Of a stretch of DNA of 64,000 nt, positions 26,667 to 35,030 are shown in pieces. The stretch covers positions 186,001 to 250,000 of the forward strand of contig NZ_CP043633.1 of NCBI RefSeq assembly GCF_012974865.1, given 5' to 3'. The first letter of the stretch is position 1. Every line of letters begins with the position of its first letter. The position numbers and the translations under genes were made by a program. The DNA is from Nonlabens sp. Ci31. GTDB lineage: Bacteria; Bacteroidota; Bacteroidia; Flavobacteriales; Flavobacteriaceae. The notes beneath the pieces were generated by a model. That model was not told the origin of the DNA. It did not search any database and worked only from the letters and a program-made list of their open reading frames with translations.

Positions 26667-27157
26667 TTATAAAATAGTGAGGGTTGGAGATTAACGGTTG
26701 CGTATTTTTGTATCAATGAGTTATTTATGATTTGAAAGAGCTGGTTTTAATACTAGCTACAAAAATGGAAATTAATTGATTGTTTTCATCAAGTAATTTA
26801 TCGATTAACTCGATTTTAGTGATTGTATGAGCCCCTTTTTGAATCTTAAGGTTCACATAAGACTCTCTTAACTCTTTTAAGGCTATTTTCATTTTATGAA
26901 GAAAGTCTCTGTTCGACTCTGCAGACCTAGCTTCGCCATAATTCAAAGCAACAGCAGTGGTAGATCTAATTAACTGTTGTGATAAATGTGCTGAAGCAAA
27001 ACTTTGATCAATGAATTTACAGGCATGAATTACAGCAATGGCAAAATCTATTAAGCGATTTTCTAATTGATTGGGATTCATAAGAAGGTTTTAATTTTTT
27101 ATAAATCTACAATAATCAATCGTTAATCGTTAATCAACAATCTCCAATCGTTAATCC
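26635..27157. repeat. Inverted repeats bounding the four-helix-bundle gene at the paaG-paaH junction
   Basis: Arm one 26635-26660 and arm two 27132-27157 are inverted and match at 25 of 26 positions (shared core GGATTAACGATTGGAGATT). Extra diverged copies of GATTAACGATTGG lie just outside arm one (from 26621) and at 26695-26702; arm two is preceded by ATCGTTAATCGTTAATC. Arm two reaches the first base of the paaG stop codon; arm one is inside the paaH coding start. Confidence 0.93.
26725..27081 (-). CDS. Four-helix-bundle protein, S23 / IVS type, subtype B
   Basis: 118 residues, intact. Motifs: QQLIRSTTAVALNYGEARSAES (about 35-56), DFLHKMKIALKELRESYVNLKIQ (about 58-80), LLDENNQLISIFVASIKTS at the C-terminus, a set shared with the gene at 31875-32234 and the broken one at 33149-33483. 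The family is encoded in 23S rRNA intervening sequences in other bacteria and is thought to bind nucleic acid. Enclosed by inverted repeats between paaG and paaH, same strand. No transposase-like residues. Confidence 0.9.
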   Translation of the reverse strand: MNPNQLENRLIDFAIAVIHACKFIDQSFASAHLSQQLIRSTTAVALNYGEARSAESNRDFLHKMKIALKELRESYVNLKIQKGAHTITKIELIDKLLDENNQLISIFVASIKTSSFKS

Positions 27158-27939
27158 TATCGTCCTTTAAAAACCGGCTTGCGCTTTTCCATAAAACTAG
27201 CGACACCTTCGGCATAATCCTCTGTGGCGGCACTTTCAATTTGAAGTTTAGATTCTAGTGCTAGTTGTTCTTCCACCGTATTGTAGAAAGATTGATTTAA
27301 GGCCTTTTTTGTATTGGCTAATGCAACTGTAGGTAGTGCGGCTAGTTTTTGTGATGTCGCTTTTGCGAAAGCGAGAAATTCATCATCCTTTACGACTTTG
27401 TAGATCATTCCCATTTGGTCAGCCTCTGTTGCTGAGATTTTATCAGCCAGCATCATGGTGGCGCTTGCTTTACCAAACCCTATCAATCGAGGTAAAAAGA
27501 AAGTCCCAGCACTATCTGGAATCAGTCCTATTTTAGAAAAAGCTTGAATAAAAGCGGCACTTTCTGTGGCGATAACTACATCACAACACAATGCCAGGTT
27601 TGCCCCTGCTCCAGCAGCTACTCCATTAACTGCAGCTATTACTGGTTTTTCTAGATTTCTAATCTTCAATACTATAGGGTTGTAATGATCATCGAGGATG
27701 GCTTTAAAACCTGGGTGCAACTCTGGATTGGTTATTTCTTGAATGTCTTGTCCTGCGCAGAATGCTTTTCCTTCACCTGTAATCAAAACTGCTCTTACTT
27801 TCTCATCTGTAGCACATTGATCTAGCGCGTCTTGCATAGCAAAAGCCATTTCACGGTTAAACGAATTAAATACTTTTGGTCTGTTTAGAGTTATAGTAGC
27901 AACGCCGTTTTCGACTTGCAAGAGGATGGAATCTGACAT
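27157..27939 (-). CDS. paaG: PaaG, 1,2-epoxyphenylacetyl-CoA isomerase
   Basis: A 260-residue crotonase-fold protein whose motifs match PaaG closely: LNRPKVFNSFNREM, GKAFCAGQDI (about 60-69), VNGVAAGAGANLALCCD (about 105-121) and AFSKIGLIPDSAGTFFLPRL with the catalytic Asp. It isomerises the ring epoxide made by PaaABCE to oxepin-CoA. The stop codon abuts the inverted-repeat arm of the downstream cassette. Upstream, where paaD would be expected, two surface-protein genes intervene; a copy of the 16-bp palindrome lies 37 bp before the start. Confidence 0.93.
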   Translation of the reverse strand: MSDSILLQVENGVATITLNRPKVFNSFNREMAFAMQDALDQCATDEKVRAVLITGEGKAFCAGQDIQEITNPELHPGFKAILDDHYNPIVLKIRNLEKPVIAAVNGVAAGAGANLALCCDVVIATESAAFIQAFSKIGLIPDSAGTFFLPRLIGFGKASATMMLADKISATEADQMGMIYKVVKDDEFLAFAKATSQKLAALPTVALANTKKALNQSFYNTVEEQLALESKLQIESAATEDYAEGVASFMEKRKPVFKGR

Positions 27940-27975
27940 GGATCATTTTAATTTTTATAAAGATAATGGAAGTTC

Positions 27976-27991
27976 CGCTTTCGCGAAAGCG
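27976..27991. repeat. Iterated palindrome CGCTTTCGCGAAAGCG upstream of paaG
   Basis: A perfect copy in the divergent intergenic region between paaG and the plus-strand surface gene at 28080. A near copy, CGCTTTTGCGAAAGCG, is inside paaG at 27359-27374. Confidence 0.95.
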
Positions 27992-28079
27992 AGAACACCG
28001 CCATATTATTAATAATAAATTAACCGAATGATTGCCAAGGTTGTATTAGAATGGATTAATTTCATAGCAAATAACCACC

Positions 28080-30209
28080 ATGAAAATATGTAATTTTTTA
28101 ATTGCTCTTCTTTTTACATTGTTTGCTACTGCTCAAAACGAACTTGATTTTGATATGGATGTATCTACTGGAACTGTCGGTGGCTACATAAACATTACTT
28201 ATACGATTACTAATATTTCAACTGATCCTATATCTAATCTAGTAATAGACCATCCAGATGCGGTGATAAATTCATTTACTCCAACTCCATCCACTCTTAC
28301 ACCAGGAGCTAGTCTTACTGCTACTGGTAAAATTGCAATAGGTGGAGAAGGTGCGTCACTAGGAGTTATTTTCGGTTCTACTCAAGCTAGCATTAATGGT
28401 CTTTTAAATGGAAACTCTATCACCGAATTATCTGACGGACAAGGCCCTAATGGATTTAGAGTTGAAGATGGCCCATCTTTTTATCAAGCCTTTGAACCAC
28501 ATCGATACGGGGTTATTTATATAGATGTAGACTTAAATGGAAGGTATGATTTTGGGATTGATAATACGATTGTAGGCGCGGTGATAAATATAGGAGATCA
28601 AAATGGAAATACTTTTTCTGTATCTACTAACGAGACTGGATGGTGGAATGCAGACATACCACCAAATTTTATAAATACTGCTGGAGATTTCATAGGAATA
28701 GTTGATCAAAACTCCTTTCCTGTTGCTATGACTAACTATCCGTTAGTTGCAGGAACATCTCCTTTCCCTCTTGCTTTTCCTTTGGCTGCATCGATTCAAT
28801 ATGAGCATGGTTACGCAGACGGTAATACTAATTTTGGTTTAATGAGAGCGACTGCTTTTCTTGATGAAAATAATAATGGCTCAAGAGACGTAACAGAAAT
28901 AGACGTACCCTATACCAACTTTGAGTTTATAGCTAACAATGACCCAACAACCAGCATTATTTTAAATAATGGCACTGGATTACCTGTCGTAAAATCTGAT
29001 ATAGATCCCGGAACCCAACTAAATGATATAAATGCAACTTTGGGAAGGTTTAATAATTTCTACAACATTGCGACATCTAGCTTTGATGATATTATGACCA
29101 CAAATGGAGTTACAACTGAGTTAGAATTTGCGGTTATAGAAAATTCGACATCTAACAGGGATACTGCGGTATATTTAGCAAGCAACACTCCTCCAAATCC
29201 TGGATTTGATAGTGTAGCAAGTATAGTTATTGATAATACTTTAAATGGAGTTGCGACAGGAACGCTACAATTCACAAATGATTCAAGAGCCACCATTCTT
29301 TCGGTTATAGATAGAAACAGCACAGACTTGCTCACTAACGGAACTGCAACTACAATAGCTGGCGGTTTTACAATACCATATAACATTAACAATTTTGGAC
29401 AACAGAGGTTTAGGGTTAATATGTCTACGCCTATAAATGGAGTCCAAATAGGAGACACATTTACTCATATAGCTTCCATTAACCCTTCTTCCACTGATAA
29501 CGATGTATCAAATAATACAGCCACTTTAAATGTAGATGTAGTGGCCTCCTATGATCCTAATGATGTGACCGAAATACGTGGGGAGACTATTCCTATAAAT
29601 ACCTTTTCAAATACAGACTATCTGGAATATACCATTCGTTTCCAAAACCTTGGAACGGCCAGCGCACAATTTGTAAGAGTGCTTTCTACACTAGATCCAC
29701 AACTTGATCCAGCGACTTTTGAGATGATTACAGCCAGTCATAATTTTACCTATACTAAAAATGCTAATGACCTAGATTGGTTTTTTGATCATATTCAACT
29801 TGCTCCAGAGGTAAATGATCCTGAAGCCAGCAATGGGTTCATAAGATATAGAATCAAACCTTTACCAGGATTTGCTGTTGGTGACCTTATTGCTGCCAGT
29901 GCTAGTATCTTTTTTGATTACAATCCTCCAGTAATTACAGAAACTTGGTTCACTACCTTTGACGTACCTGCATCTTTAGATGATATTAAAACAGGAGCTA
30001 TTTATCCTATTCCACTTAAAGGAAACACCTTATTCTTTGAAAATATAGCTACTGGAAAAGCACAATTGTATGCCCTAGATGGTAAAGAAGTATGGCACGG
30101 AGACATTTCAAATAGCCAACTTATTTTAAATGCTATTGATTCTGGATTTTATATTTTAAAGGTATACTCTGAAGGAAAAGTAGCCAGCATTAAGTTGCTG
30201 AAAGAGTGA
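28080..30209 (+). CDS. Secreted T9SS protein with DUF11/DUF7619-like repeats
   Basis: A 709-residue protein with a signal peptide (FLIALLFTLFATAQ). The start ELDFDMDVSTGTVGGYINITYTITN is a DUF11-like beta domain; the segment YDPNDVTEIRGETIPIN to FFDYNPPVITETWFTTF matches the DUF7619-like module also seen in the protein at 17421-20018. The C-terminus (IYPIPLKGNTLFFEN...SGFYILKVYSEGKVASIKLLKE) is a type A T9SS sorting domain. Probably cell-surface. It interrupts the paaD-paaG order on the opposite strand. Confidence 0.83.
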   Translation: MKICNFLIALLFTLFATAQNELDFDMDVSTGTVGGYINITYTITNISTDPISNLVIDHPDAVINSFTPTPSTLTPGASLTATGKIAIGGEGASLGVIFGSTQASINGLLNGNSITELSDGQGPNGFRVEDGPSFYQAFEPHRYGVIYIDVDLNGRYDFGIDNTIVGAVINIGDQNGNTFSVSTNETGWWNADIPPNFINTAGDFIGIVDQNSFPVAMTNYPLVAGTSPFPLAFPLAASIQYEHGYADGNTNFGLMRATAFLDENNNGSRDVTEIDVPYTNFEFIANNDPTTSIILNNGTGLPVVKSDIDPGTQLNDINATLGRFNNFYNIATSSFDDIMTTNGVTTELEFAVIENSTSNRDTAVYLASNTPPNPGFDSVASIVIDNTLNGVATGTLQFTNDSRATILSVIDRNSTDLLTNGTATTIAGGFTIPYNINNFGQQRFRVNMSTPINGVQIGDTFTHIASINPSSTDNDVSNNTATLNVDVVASYDPNDVTEIRGETIPINTFSNTDYLEYTIRFQNLGTASAQFVRVLSTLDPQLDPATFEMITASHNFTYTKNANDLDWFFDHIQLAPEVNDPEASNGFIRYRIKPLPGFAVGDLIAASASIFFDYNPPVITETWFTTFDVPASLDDIKTGAIYPIPLKGNTLFFENIATGKAQLYALDGKEVWHGDISNSQLILNAIDSGFYILKVYSEGKVASIKLLKE

Positions 30210-30349
30210 TTTTTAATCTCTATAATTATCATTGAAGTTTTGCTTTCGCAAAAGCATAACAAAATTACCAAATGATACATATTAAATTTTTTAGAAAGCT
30301 CTTTAATCCTAAGATCCAAATAGCTCCTATCTATTAGTAAATTTAAAAG

Positions 30350-31072
30350 CTACAACTTAGTGATTTTAAGATAAAATAAATCAGGATTTACATCTAAAAA
30401 ACCATTTGTATCTTGCCCAGAAGCACCCGTTGCAATAAAGTCAATTGTAATAGTTTCGGTAGTTGTAAATACGGCGATTTGTTTTTGTTGAACTATTTCC
30501 ACTTGAGTCTTTACAGAAGCCATAGTACCTTTTAATCCCTGTTGGGCAGTGTTTATTCTCATGATATAATCAAAACTACCTGAATTTAAATAAACGGAAG
30601 ATTCAACGATATAGTCTCCTGGAGGTAATGATAAATTGTTACCTGATAAAAAGGCTCCGTCTATAGTATTAAAACCGATAGATGCATAATTAAATGTTTC
30701 TAGAGTCGTTGCTCCTACGTTTACCTTAGTACTTGCAAATGTTGCAAAAAGAGTACCGAATTTTTTTAATTGATCTTGCTGGTCTATAACTTTAACCCAC
30801 TTAACAAGAGGTGCACTCCAGTAGTAAAAACCTACAGATACATCACTAACAACAGTTGTATTGAAAACAAATAAACTATTAGCAGAACTTGCAATAGTTG
30901 TAACATCAGTTGTGCTCGTCAGTGCTACTCTAGGAACTAGAATTCCTTTATCAGAGGAAGATACGTCTAACATACTTGAAGAGTCTGGAATATCTGTATT
31001 AACACCTACTTGTGCCTTTAGTTGTAGTGATAAAGACAGCAGGAATACCGTAATAAATAAATGTTATTTCAT
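30350..31072 (-). pseudogene. Secreted surface protein with a stop at codon 3
   Basis: The only sensible initiator, ATG at 31072, is followed by AAA then TAA; the frame then stays open as HLFITVFLLSLSLQLKAQVG, a complete signal peptide, and NTDIPDSSSMLDVSSSDKGILVPRV, the usual mature start of flavobacterial tail-fibre-like proteins, to the stop at 30350. The full open part encodes about 237 residues ending in a beta domain. Either inactivated by AAA-to-TAA at codon 3, or restarted at a non-standard codon; from the ATG inside (30973) the signal peptide would be lost. Confidence 0.7.
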
Positions 31073-31327
31073 GTTAACAATTATAATAAGGTAAATGTAT
31101 GGTGTACACCTAGTTGCATCCTTTAAAAGATCATAATTTTATTCTGTTTTCGTTGTAAACAATAATTAAAACGACGAACTGCATCCATCAATAAAAGAGC
31201 TAATTTGGAAATATTATAAAATTTATTGTTTAGAAAGAATTGAGGTTTAACTTCAATGAAAAGAATGCTTTAAAAGGGTTCGTTTTAGCCTTGATTGAAG
31301 AGGTGACTACCGGGAAGAGAATCCGGA

Positions 31328-31825
31328 TTACTTCAAACATTTAAAATAATCAAAAGGCTCGAGGCAATCTTCACATTGAAACATCGCTTTACAAGCGGTA
31401 GAACCAAACTGACTCACTAATTTTGTATTCTTAGAACCGCAATTAGTACATTTTACCAGCTTTTTCTCGTTAAGAAGCACATCTTTGTCTGCAGACTCGC
31501 CCAGTGGTGCGGCGATACCATATTTCTCCAATGCTTTGCGACCTCGCTCCGTAATCCAGTCTGTTGTCCATGGTGGGCTCATGATTAATTGAACATGAAC
31601 GGTATATCCATGAGCGGCAAATGCGCTTTCCAGATCATCACCTATCACATCCATTGCTGGACAACCACTATAAGTAGGCGTGAGCTTTATGGTTATTTCT
31701 TTCCCTTCTACCTCAACATCTCTAATCACACCCAGATCTACCACGTTAAGTACGGGTATTTCTGGATCCATAACGGATTCTAAAATTTTTAGAAGGTCTG
31801 GCGATATGTTGAAGGTTTGAATCAT
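31328..31825 (-). CDS. paaD: PaaD, MIP18/SufT-family assembly factor for phenylacetyl-CoA epoxidase
   Basis: A 165-residue protein. The N-terminal 100 residues are a DUF59/MIP18 domain (MDPEIPVLNVVDLGVIRDV, PTYSGCPAMDVI); the C-terminus is a zinc-ribbon with CTNCG at about 127-131 and CEDC at about 151-154, the PaaD arrangement. It is thought to help mature the iron centre of the epoxidase. The start codon is only two bases from an inverted-repeat arm of the upstream cassette. Downstream, paaG is displaced by inserted genes. Confidence 0.93.
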   Translation of the reverse strand: MIQTFNISPDLLKILESVMDPEIPVLNVVDLGVIRDVEVEGKEITIKLTPTYSGCPAMDVIGDDLESAFAAHGYTVHVQLIMSPPWTTDWITERGRKALEKYGIAAPLGESADKDVLLNEKKLVKCTNCGSKNTKLVSQFGSTACKAMFQCEDCLEPFDYFKCLK

Positions 31826-31827
31826 AA

Positions 31828-32288
31828 TGAATATCGAATATTGATTAACGAATAAGGAATATTGAAATTTTGATTTAAGAATTTTTAGTCTTAGATGTTT
31901 TTATACTGGCTACGAAGATTGAAATCAATTGGTTGTTTTCATCAATTAACCTATCAACATCTGTACTATTCTTAATGAGTGCGGCTCCTTTTTGAATTTT
32001 AAGATTGACCATCGATTCTCTCAACTCTTTTAGTGCAATTTTCATCTTGTGTAAAAAATCTTTATGTGATTCAGCGCTTTGCGCTTCTCCATAATTAAGA
32101 GCTGCTGCAGTTGAACTTCTTATCAATTGCTTGCATAAATGGTTTGCTGTGTAGCTATTATTCATTGAATGGTCTGCAACTTTAATAATGTCCACAGAAA
32201 ACTGAATCAAGCGAGTTTCTATATCAAACTTCATATTTTCTTATTTCATTTCGTTATTCAGTGTTCCATAATCGATATTCGATATTCA
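31828..32288. repeat. Inverted repeats bounding the four-helix-bundle gene at the paaC-paaD junction
   Basis: Arm one, 31828-31847 (TGAATATCGAATATTGATTA), and arm two, 32269-32288, are inverted and match at 19 of 20 positions. Arm two ends one base before the paaC stop codon; arm one starts two bases after the paaD start codon. The arms contain an internal 8-9 bp near-repeat (AATATCGAATAT). Confidence 0.93.
31875..32234 (-). CDS. Four-helix-bundle protein, S23 / IVS type, subtype B
   Basis: 119 residues, intact, starting MKFDIETRLIQFSVDIIKVA. It shares QLIRSSTAAALNYGEAQSAES, DFLHKMKIALKELRESMVNL and DENNQLISIFVASIKTS with the paralogue at 26725-27081; the two are far more alike in the middle than at the ends. 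It sits between paaC and paaD on the same strand, exactly enclosed by the inverted repeats. No function can be assigned beyond the family; nucleic-acid binding is likely from family knowledge. Confidence 0.9.
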   Translation of the reverse strand: MKFDIETRLIQFSVDIIKVADHSMNNSYTANHLCKQLIRSSTAAALNYGEAQSAESHKDFLHKMKIALKELRESMVNLKIQKGAALIKNSTDVDRLIDENNQLISIFVASIKTSKTKNS

Positions 32289-32289
32289 C

Positions 32290-33093
32290 TTACCATTTTG
32301 AATCTGGATACGTGCGTTGCATGTACTGCATCTCAGTAAGGATAAATCCCATATGCTCGCTGTGCAATCCTTCTTTGCCTCCTTTTTGAAAGTATTCTAC
32401 TTCTGGTATATCTAGTGTTGCCGTAGTGAGTAATTCATTTAGCTTTTGATAGTAGAGATCACGAAATGGCAACATATCTGGTGCTACTCCAGCTGCAATC
32501 ATCGCATCATCTGCGGTGGTAGTTTGAAAGAGTTCATCGGTATAAATCCAAAGATCATTTACAGCTTCTTGAACACGGCTCTTGCTTTCTTCTGTTCCGT
32601 CACCTAAACGTTTTAACCAGTCTCCTGAAAAACGCTCGTGATAACTTGCCTCTTTAATTCCTTTAAAAGCCAGGGCTCTCAAAGTTTCATCGGCGCTTTG
32701 TTGTAAAGCATTTAGAAACATTTTATTGTACACATCAAAGAAAAACTGACGTACCACCACGTAACCGAAATCTGTATTAGGTTGTTCTAAAAGCAATACG
32801 CTTCTATATTCTCGTTCTTTTCTCAAGAAAGCGATATCGTCCTCCGTAGATTTATCTCCTCTCAACTGAGCGATATATTGATAATAGCTACGTACCTGTC
32901 CCAACATATCTAAAGAAATATTAGTCAATGCAATATCTGGCTCTAAATTAGGTCCATGACCACAGAGTTCTCCTAATCGCTGTCCTAGAATCAGGTAATT
33001 ATCTGCAACACCTAGTAGGTAGTTTATTAAATGTTCTTTGTTTTGTGATGATTCCAAAAATTTTGGATTCAACTCCTTTATCGGTTGTTTCAT
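32290..33093 (-). CDS. paaC: PaaC, structural subunit of phenylacetyl-CoA epoxidase
   Basis: A 267-residue ferritin-like subunit. Recognisable PaaC motifs are YLLGVADNYLILGQRLGELCGHGP (about 26-49), NISLDMLGQVRSYYQYIA, and ASYHERFSGDWLKRLGDGTEES. PaaC is the non-catalytic partner that, with PaaA, forms the core oxygenase acting on phenylacetyl-CoA. Both of its ends adjoin cassettes: inverted-repeat arms lie one base past the stop and 18 bp from the start. Confidence 0.94.
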   Translation of the reverse strand: MKQPIKELNPKFLESSQNKEHLINYLLGVADNYLILGQRLGELCGHGPNLEPDIALTNISLDMLGQVRSYYQYIAQLRGDKSTEDDIAFLRKEREYRSVLLLEQPNTDFGYVVVRQFFFDVYNKMFLNALQQSADETLRALAFKGIKEASYHERFSGDWLKRLGDGTEESKSRVQEAVNDLWIYTDELFQTTTADDAMIAAGVAPDMLPFRDLYYQKLNELLTTATLDIPEVEYFQKGGKEGLHSEHMGFILTEMQYMQRTYPDSKW

Positions 33094-33110
33094 ATCAATG
33101 AAATGATTAA

Positions 33111-33509
33111 AAAATCAAAACGAAAATCAAAATCAATTTTGAGGACGCTTATTTTTGGTTCTTAATAATTGTTGCAACTATTTTACTGAGCTGTAAAGAT
33201 TCATCTACTAGATTTGTTTGGTCGTTTTTTAAAAGACCGGCTTTAAGTTATTCTTACCTTCTTTTAATTCCTTTAAACAAATCCTAAGTTTATTAATCTT
33301 GTCTTTACTAGTTCCTGCAACAGCAAACTCTCCGTAACTTGAAGCAGCACTTCCTGAGGAACGGATAAGTTGTTCCGCATGCTATTTTGACGCGTATGTT
33401 TTTATCGGAAAATCAAATTCTCTAACCACATTGGCTGCAAATAGTATCAATCTATCTTCTACATCATAAGGTTTTTCACTCATTATGATTTGATTTTAGT
33501 TTTGATTTT
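33111..33509. repeat. Inverted repeats bounding the broken four-helix-bundle gene at the paaB-paaC junction
   Basis: Arm one 33111-33135 (core AAAATCAAAACGAAAATC) and arm two 33486-33509 are inverted with one mismatch and one single-base gap. Built from ATCAAA-type hexamer-like units; the same GATTTT unit recurs in the array after the LysE gene at 52.5-53.0 kb. Arm two is 16 bp from the paaB stop codon. Confidence 0.9.
33149..33483 (-). pseudogene. Broken four-helix-bundle gene between paaB and paaC
   Basis: Reads MSEKPYDVEDRLILFAANVV, then TAG at the position of the third helix-1 turn (TYASK*HAEQLIRSSGSAASSYGEF), continues as KDKINKLRICLKELKEGKNNL and then shifts frame; a second frame carries the expected ending LVDESLQLSKIVATIIKNQK and a stop at 33149. 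One nonsense and at least one frameshift. Subtype B. Its inverted-repeat arms remain nearly intact. Confidence 0.88.
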
Positions 33510-33525
33510 CCTTTTCCTTTTAAAA

Positions 33526-33810
33526 CTACATATGCTTCAGCTCATCAGGTAACTCATAAAAAGTAGGATGTCTATATACCTTATCTGTTGCAGGCTCAAA
33601 TAATTCGCCACTTGCCTCTGGACTGCTGGCTGTAATATTATTGGATTCGACCACCCAAATACTGACACCTTCGTTTCTACGGGTGTAAACATCTCGGGCA
33701 TTATTCATTGCCATCTCAGCATCTTCAGCATGCAGACTACCGCAATGTCTGTGTTCTAGTCCGTTTTTAGATCGTATAAAAACTTCCCAAAGTGGCGTTT
33801 CTTGACTCAT
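33526..33810 (-). CDS. paaB: PaaB, small subunit of phenylacetyl-CoA epoxidase
   Basis: About 94 residues from the ATG at 33810 (MSQETPLWEVFIRSKNGLEH); a GTG five codons earlier is possible. Matches PaaB throughout: LWEVFIRSKNGLEHRHCGSLHA, DVYTRRNEGVSIWVVES. It bridges the PaaA-PaaC heterodimers of the epoxidase. Upstream the GC-rich array separates it from paaA; downstream lies the paaB-paaC cassette. Confidence 0.94.
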   Translation of the reverse strand: MSQETPLWEVFIRSKNGLEHRHCGSLHAEDAEMAMNNARDVYTRRNEGVSIWVVESNNITASSPEASGELFEPATDKVYRHPTFYELPDELKHM

Positions 33811-33837
33811 ATTTTCAATTTTCACTTCATTAAATAG

Positions 33838-34067
33838 CTCCTCCGTCCTCCGACGGAGTGTGTTCCGCTGTTTCGGCAGAGTGTGTTCCGCGGTTTCGGC
33901 GGAATGCGTTCCGCCGTTACGCTGCTTGCGCCGGTTTCGGCAGAGTGTGTTTCGCGGTTTCGGCGGAATACGTTCCGCCGTTACGCTGCTTGCGCCGGTT
34001 TCGGCAGAGTGTGTTCCGCTGTTTCGGCGGAATGCGTTCCGCGGTTTCGGCGGAATGCGTTCCGCCG
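33838..34067. repeat. GC-rich tandem array between paaA and paaB
   Basis: Built from a roughly 23-bp unit (TGCGTTCCGCGGTTTCGGCGG and variants) and a longer unit that repeatedly includes CCGTTACGCTGCTTGCG, a copy of the last codons and stop of paaA (AQAV-stop). It starts near a dyad (CTCCGTC, CTCC, GACGGAG, about 33840-33860). At least three copies of the paaA-tail segment exist (near 33911, 33975 and the genuine one at 34068). No ORF inside is credible: the open frames there are repeat artefacts. Confidence 0.92.
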
Positions 34068-35030
34068 TTACACTGCTTGCGCAGTTTGTTGTTTTCTATT
34101 TTTCTGTTTGGACGCATAAGCAGTTGCAGCTTCACGTACCCAAGATCCATTCTCCCAAGCATTGCGACGGTCGTCTAATCGCTTTTTATTCATAGGTCCG
34201 TGACCTTTTACCACTTGCCAAAATTCGTCCCAATTAATCTCTCCAAAATCATAATTTCCTTTCTCGTCATTCCATTTTAAATCTGCATCTGGAATGGTCA
34301 GTCCTAAAAGTTCTGCTTGTGGAACTGTCTGGTCAATAAACTGCTGGCGCAACTCGTCGTTGGTCTTGCGCTTTAACTTCCACTTCATAGATTGCTCTGT
34401 ATGCGTGCTTGCCGCATCTGTAGGACCTAACATCATTAATGATGGCCACCACCAACGATTCAATGCATCTTGAGCCATTTCTTTTTGTTCTTCAGTACCA
34501 TTACAAAGCGACAGCATGATTTCATAACCTTGTCTCTGATGAAAACTTTCTTCCTTACATACGCGCACCATTGCGCGAGCATAGGGTCCAAAAGAAGTAC
34601 TACACAATGGGACTTGATTGATAATCGCAGCTCCATCTACCAGCCATCCTATAGTTCCCATGTCTGCCCAAGTCATGGTTGGGTAATTAAAAATCGATGA
34701 ATATTTTGCTTTTCCAGAATGTAAATCTTCATACATCTGCTCCCTTGTGATTCCTAAAGTTTCACAAGCGCTGTATAAGTAAAGACCATGTCCAGCTTCA
34801 TCTTGCACCTTTGCCAGTAGTGCTACTTTACGACGCAATGATGGTGCACGAGTGATCCAGTTTCCCTCTGGCAACATTCCTACAATTTCAGAATGTGCAT
34901 GCTGGGAAATCTGTCTGATATGCGTCTTGCGATACTTCTCAGGCATCCAGTCTTTAGGCTCGATTTTTTCATCTCTAGCAATTTTTGCATCAAATTGCGC
35001 TTCTAAACTTTTGATTTCTGCTTCGCTCAT
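34068..35030 (-). CDS. paaA: PaaA, catalytic subunit of phenylacetyl-CoA epoxidase
   Basis: A 320-residue di-iron ferritin-fold oxygenase. Iron ligands are visible as Glu48 region ([13 protein letters not shown]), E78-x-x-H81 (DEAGHG) and E161-x-x-H164 ([10 protein letters not shown]). It inserts one oxygen atom into phenylacetyl-CoA with electrons from PaaE. Length is typical. The last codons (AQAV) are shared with the GC-rich array, so the end of the gene has seeded or been replaced by repeat sequence. Upstream, paaE is 195 bp away, an unusual gap and reversed order relative to E. coli paaABCDE. Confidence 0.95.
   Translation of the reverse strand: MSEAEIKSLEAQFDAKIARDEKIEPKDWMPEKYRKTHIRQISQHAHSEIVGMLPEGNWITRAPSLRRKVALLAKVQDEAGHGLYLYSACETLGITREQMYEDLHSGKAKYSSIFNYPTMTWADMGTIGWLVDGAAIINQVPLCSTSFGPYARAMVRVCKEESFHQRQGYEIMLSLCNGTEEQKEMAQDALNRWWWPSLMMLGPTDAASTHTEQSMKWKLKRKTNDELRQQFIDQTVPQAELLGLTIPDADLKWNDEKGNYDFGEINWDEFWQVVKGHGPMNKKRLDDRRNAWENGSWVREAATAYASKQKNRKQQTAQAV

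Noticed and set aside
20150..33483. Four-helix-bundle genes as Avd of a diversity-generating retroelement
   Set aside because: No reverse transcriptase and no template/variable repeat pair in the window; several separate copies in an operon do not fit.
33858..34195. Overlapping plus-strand ORFs rich in Cys, Arg, Phe and Gly
   Set aside because: They are translations of the GC-rich array in several frames, opposite paaA and paaB.
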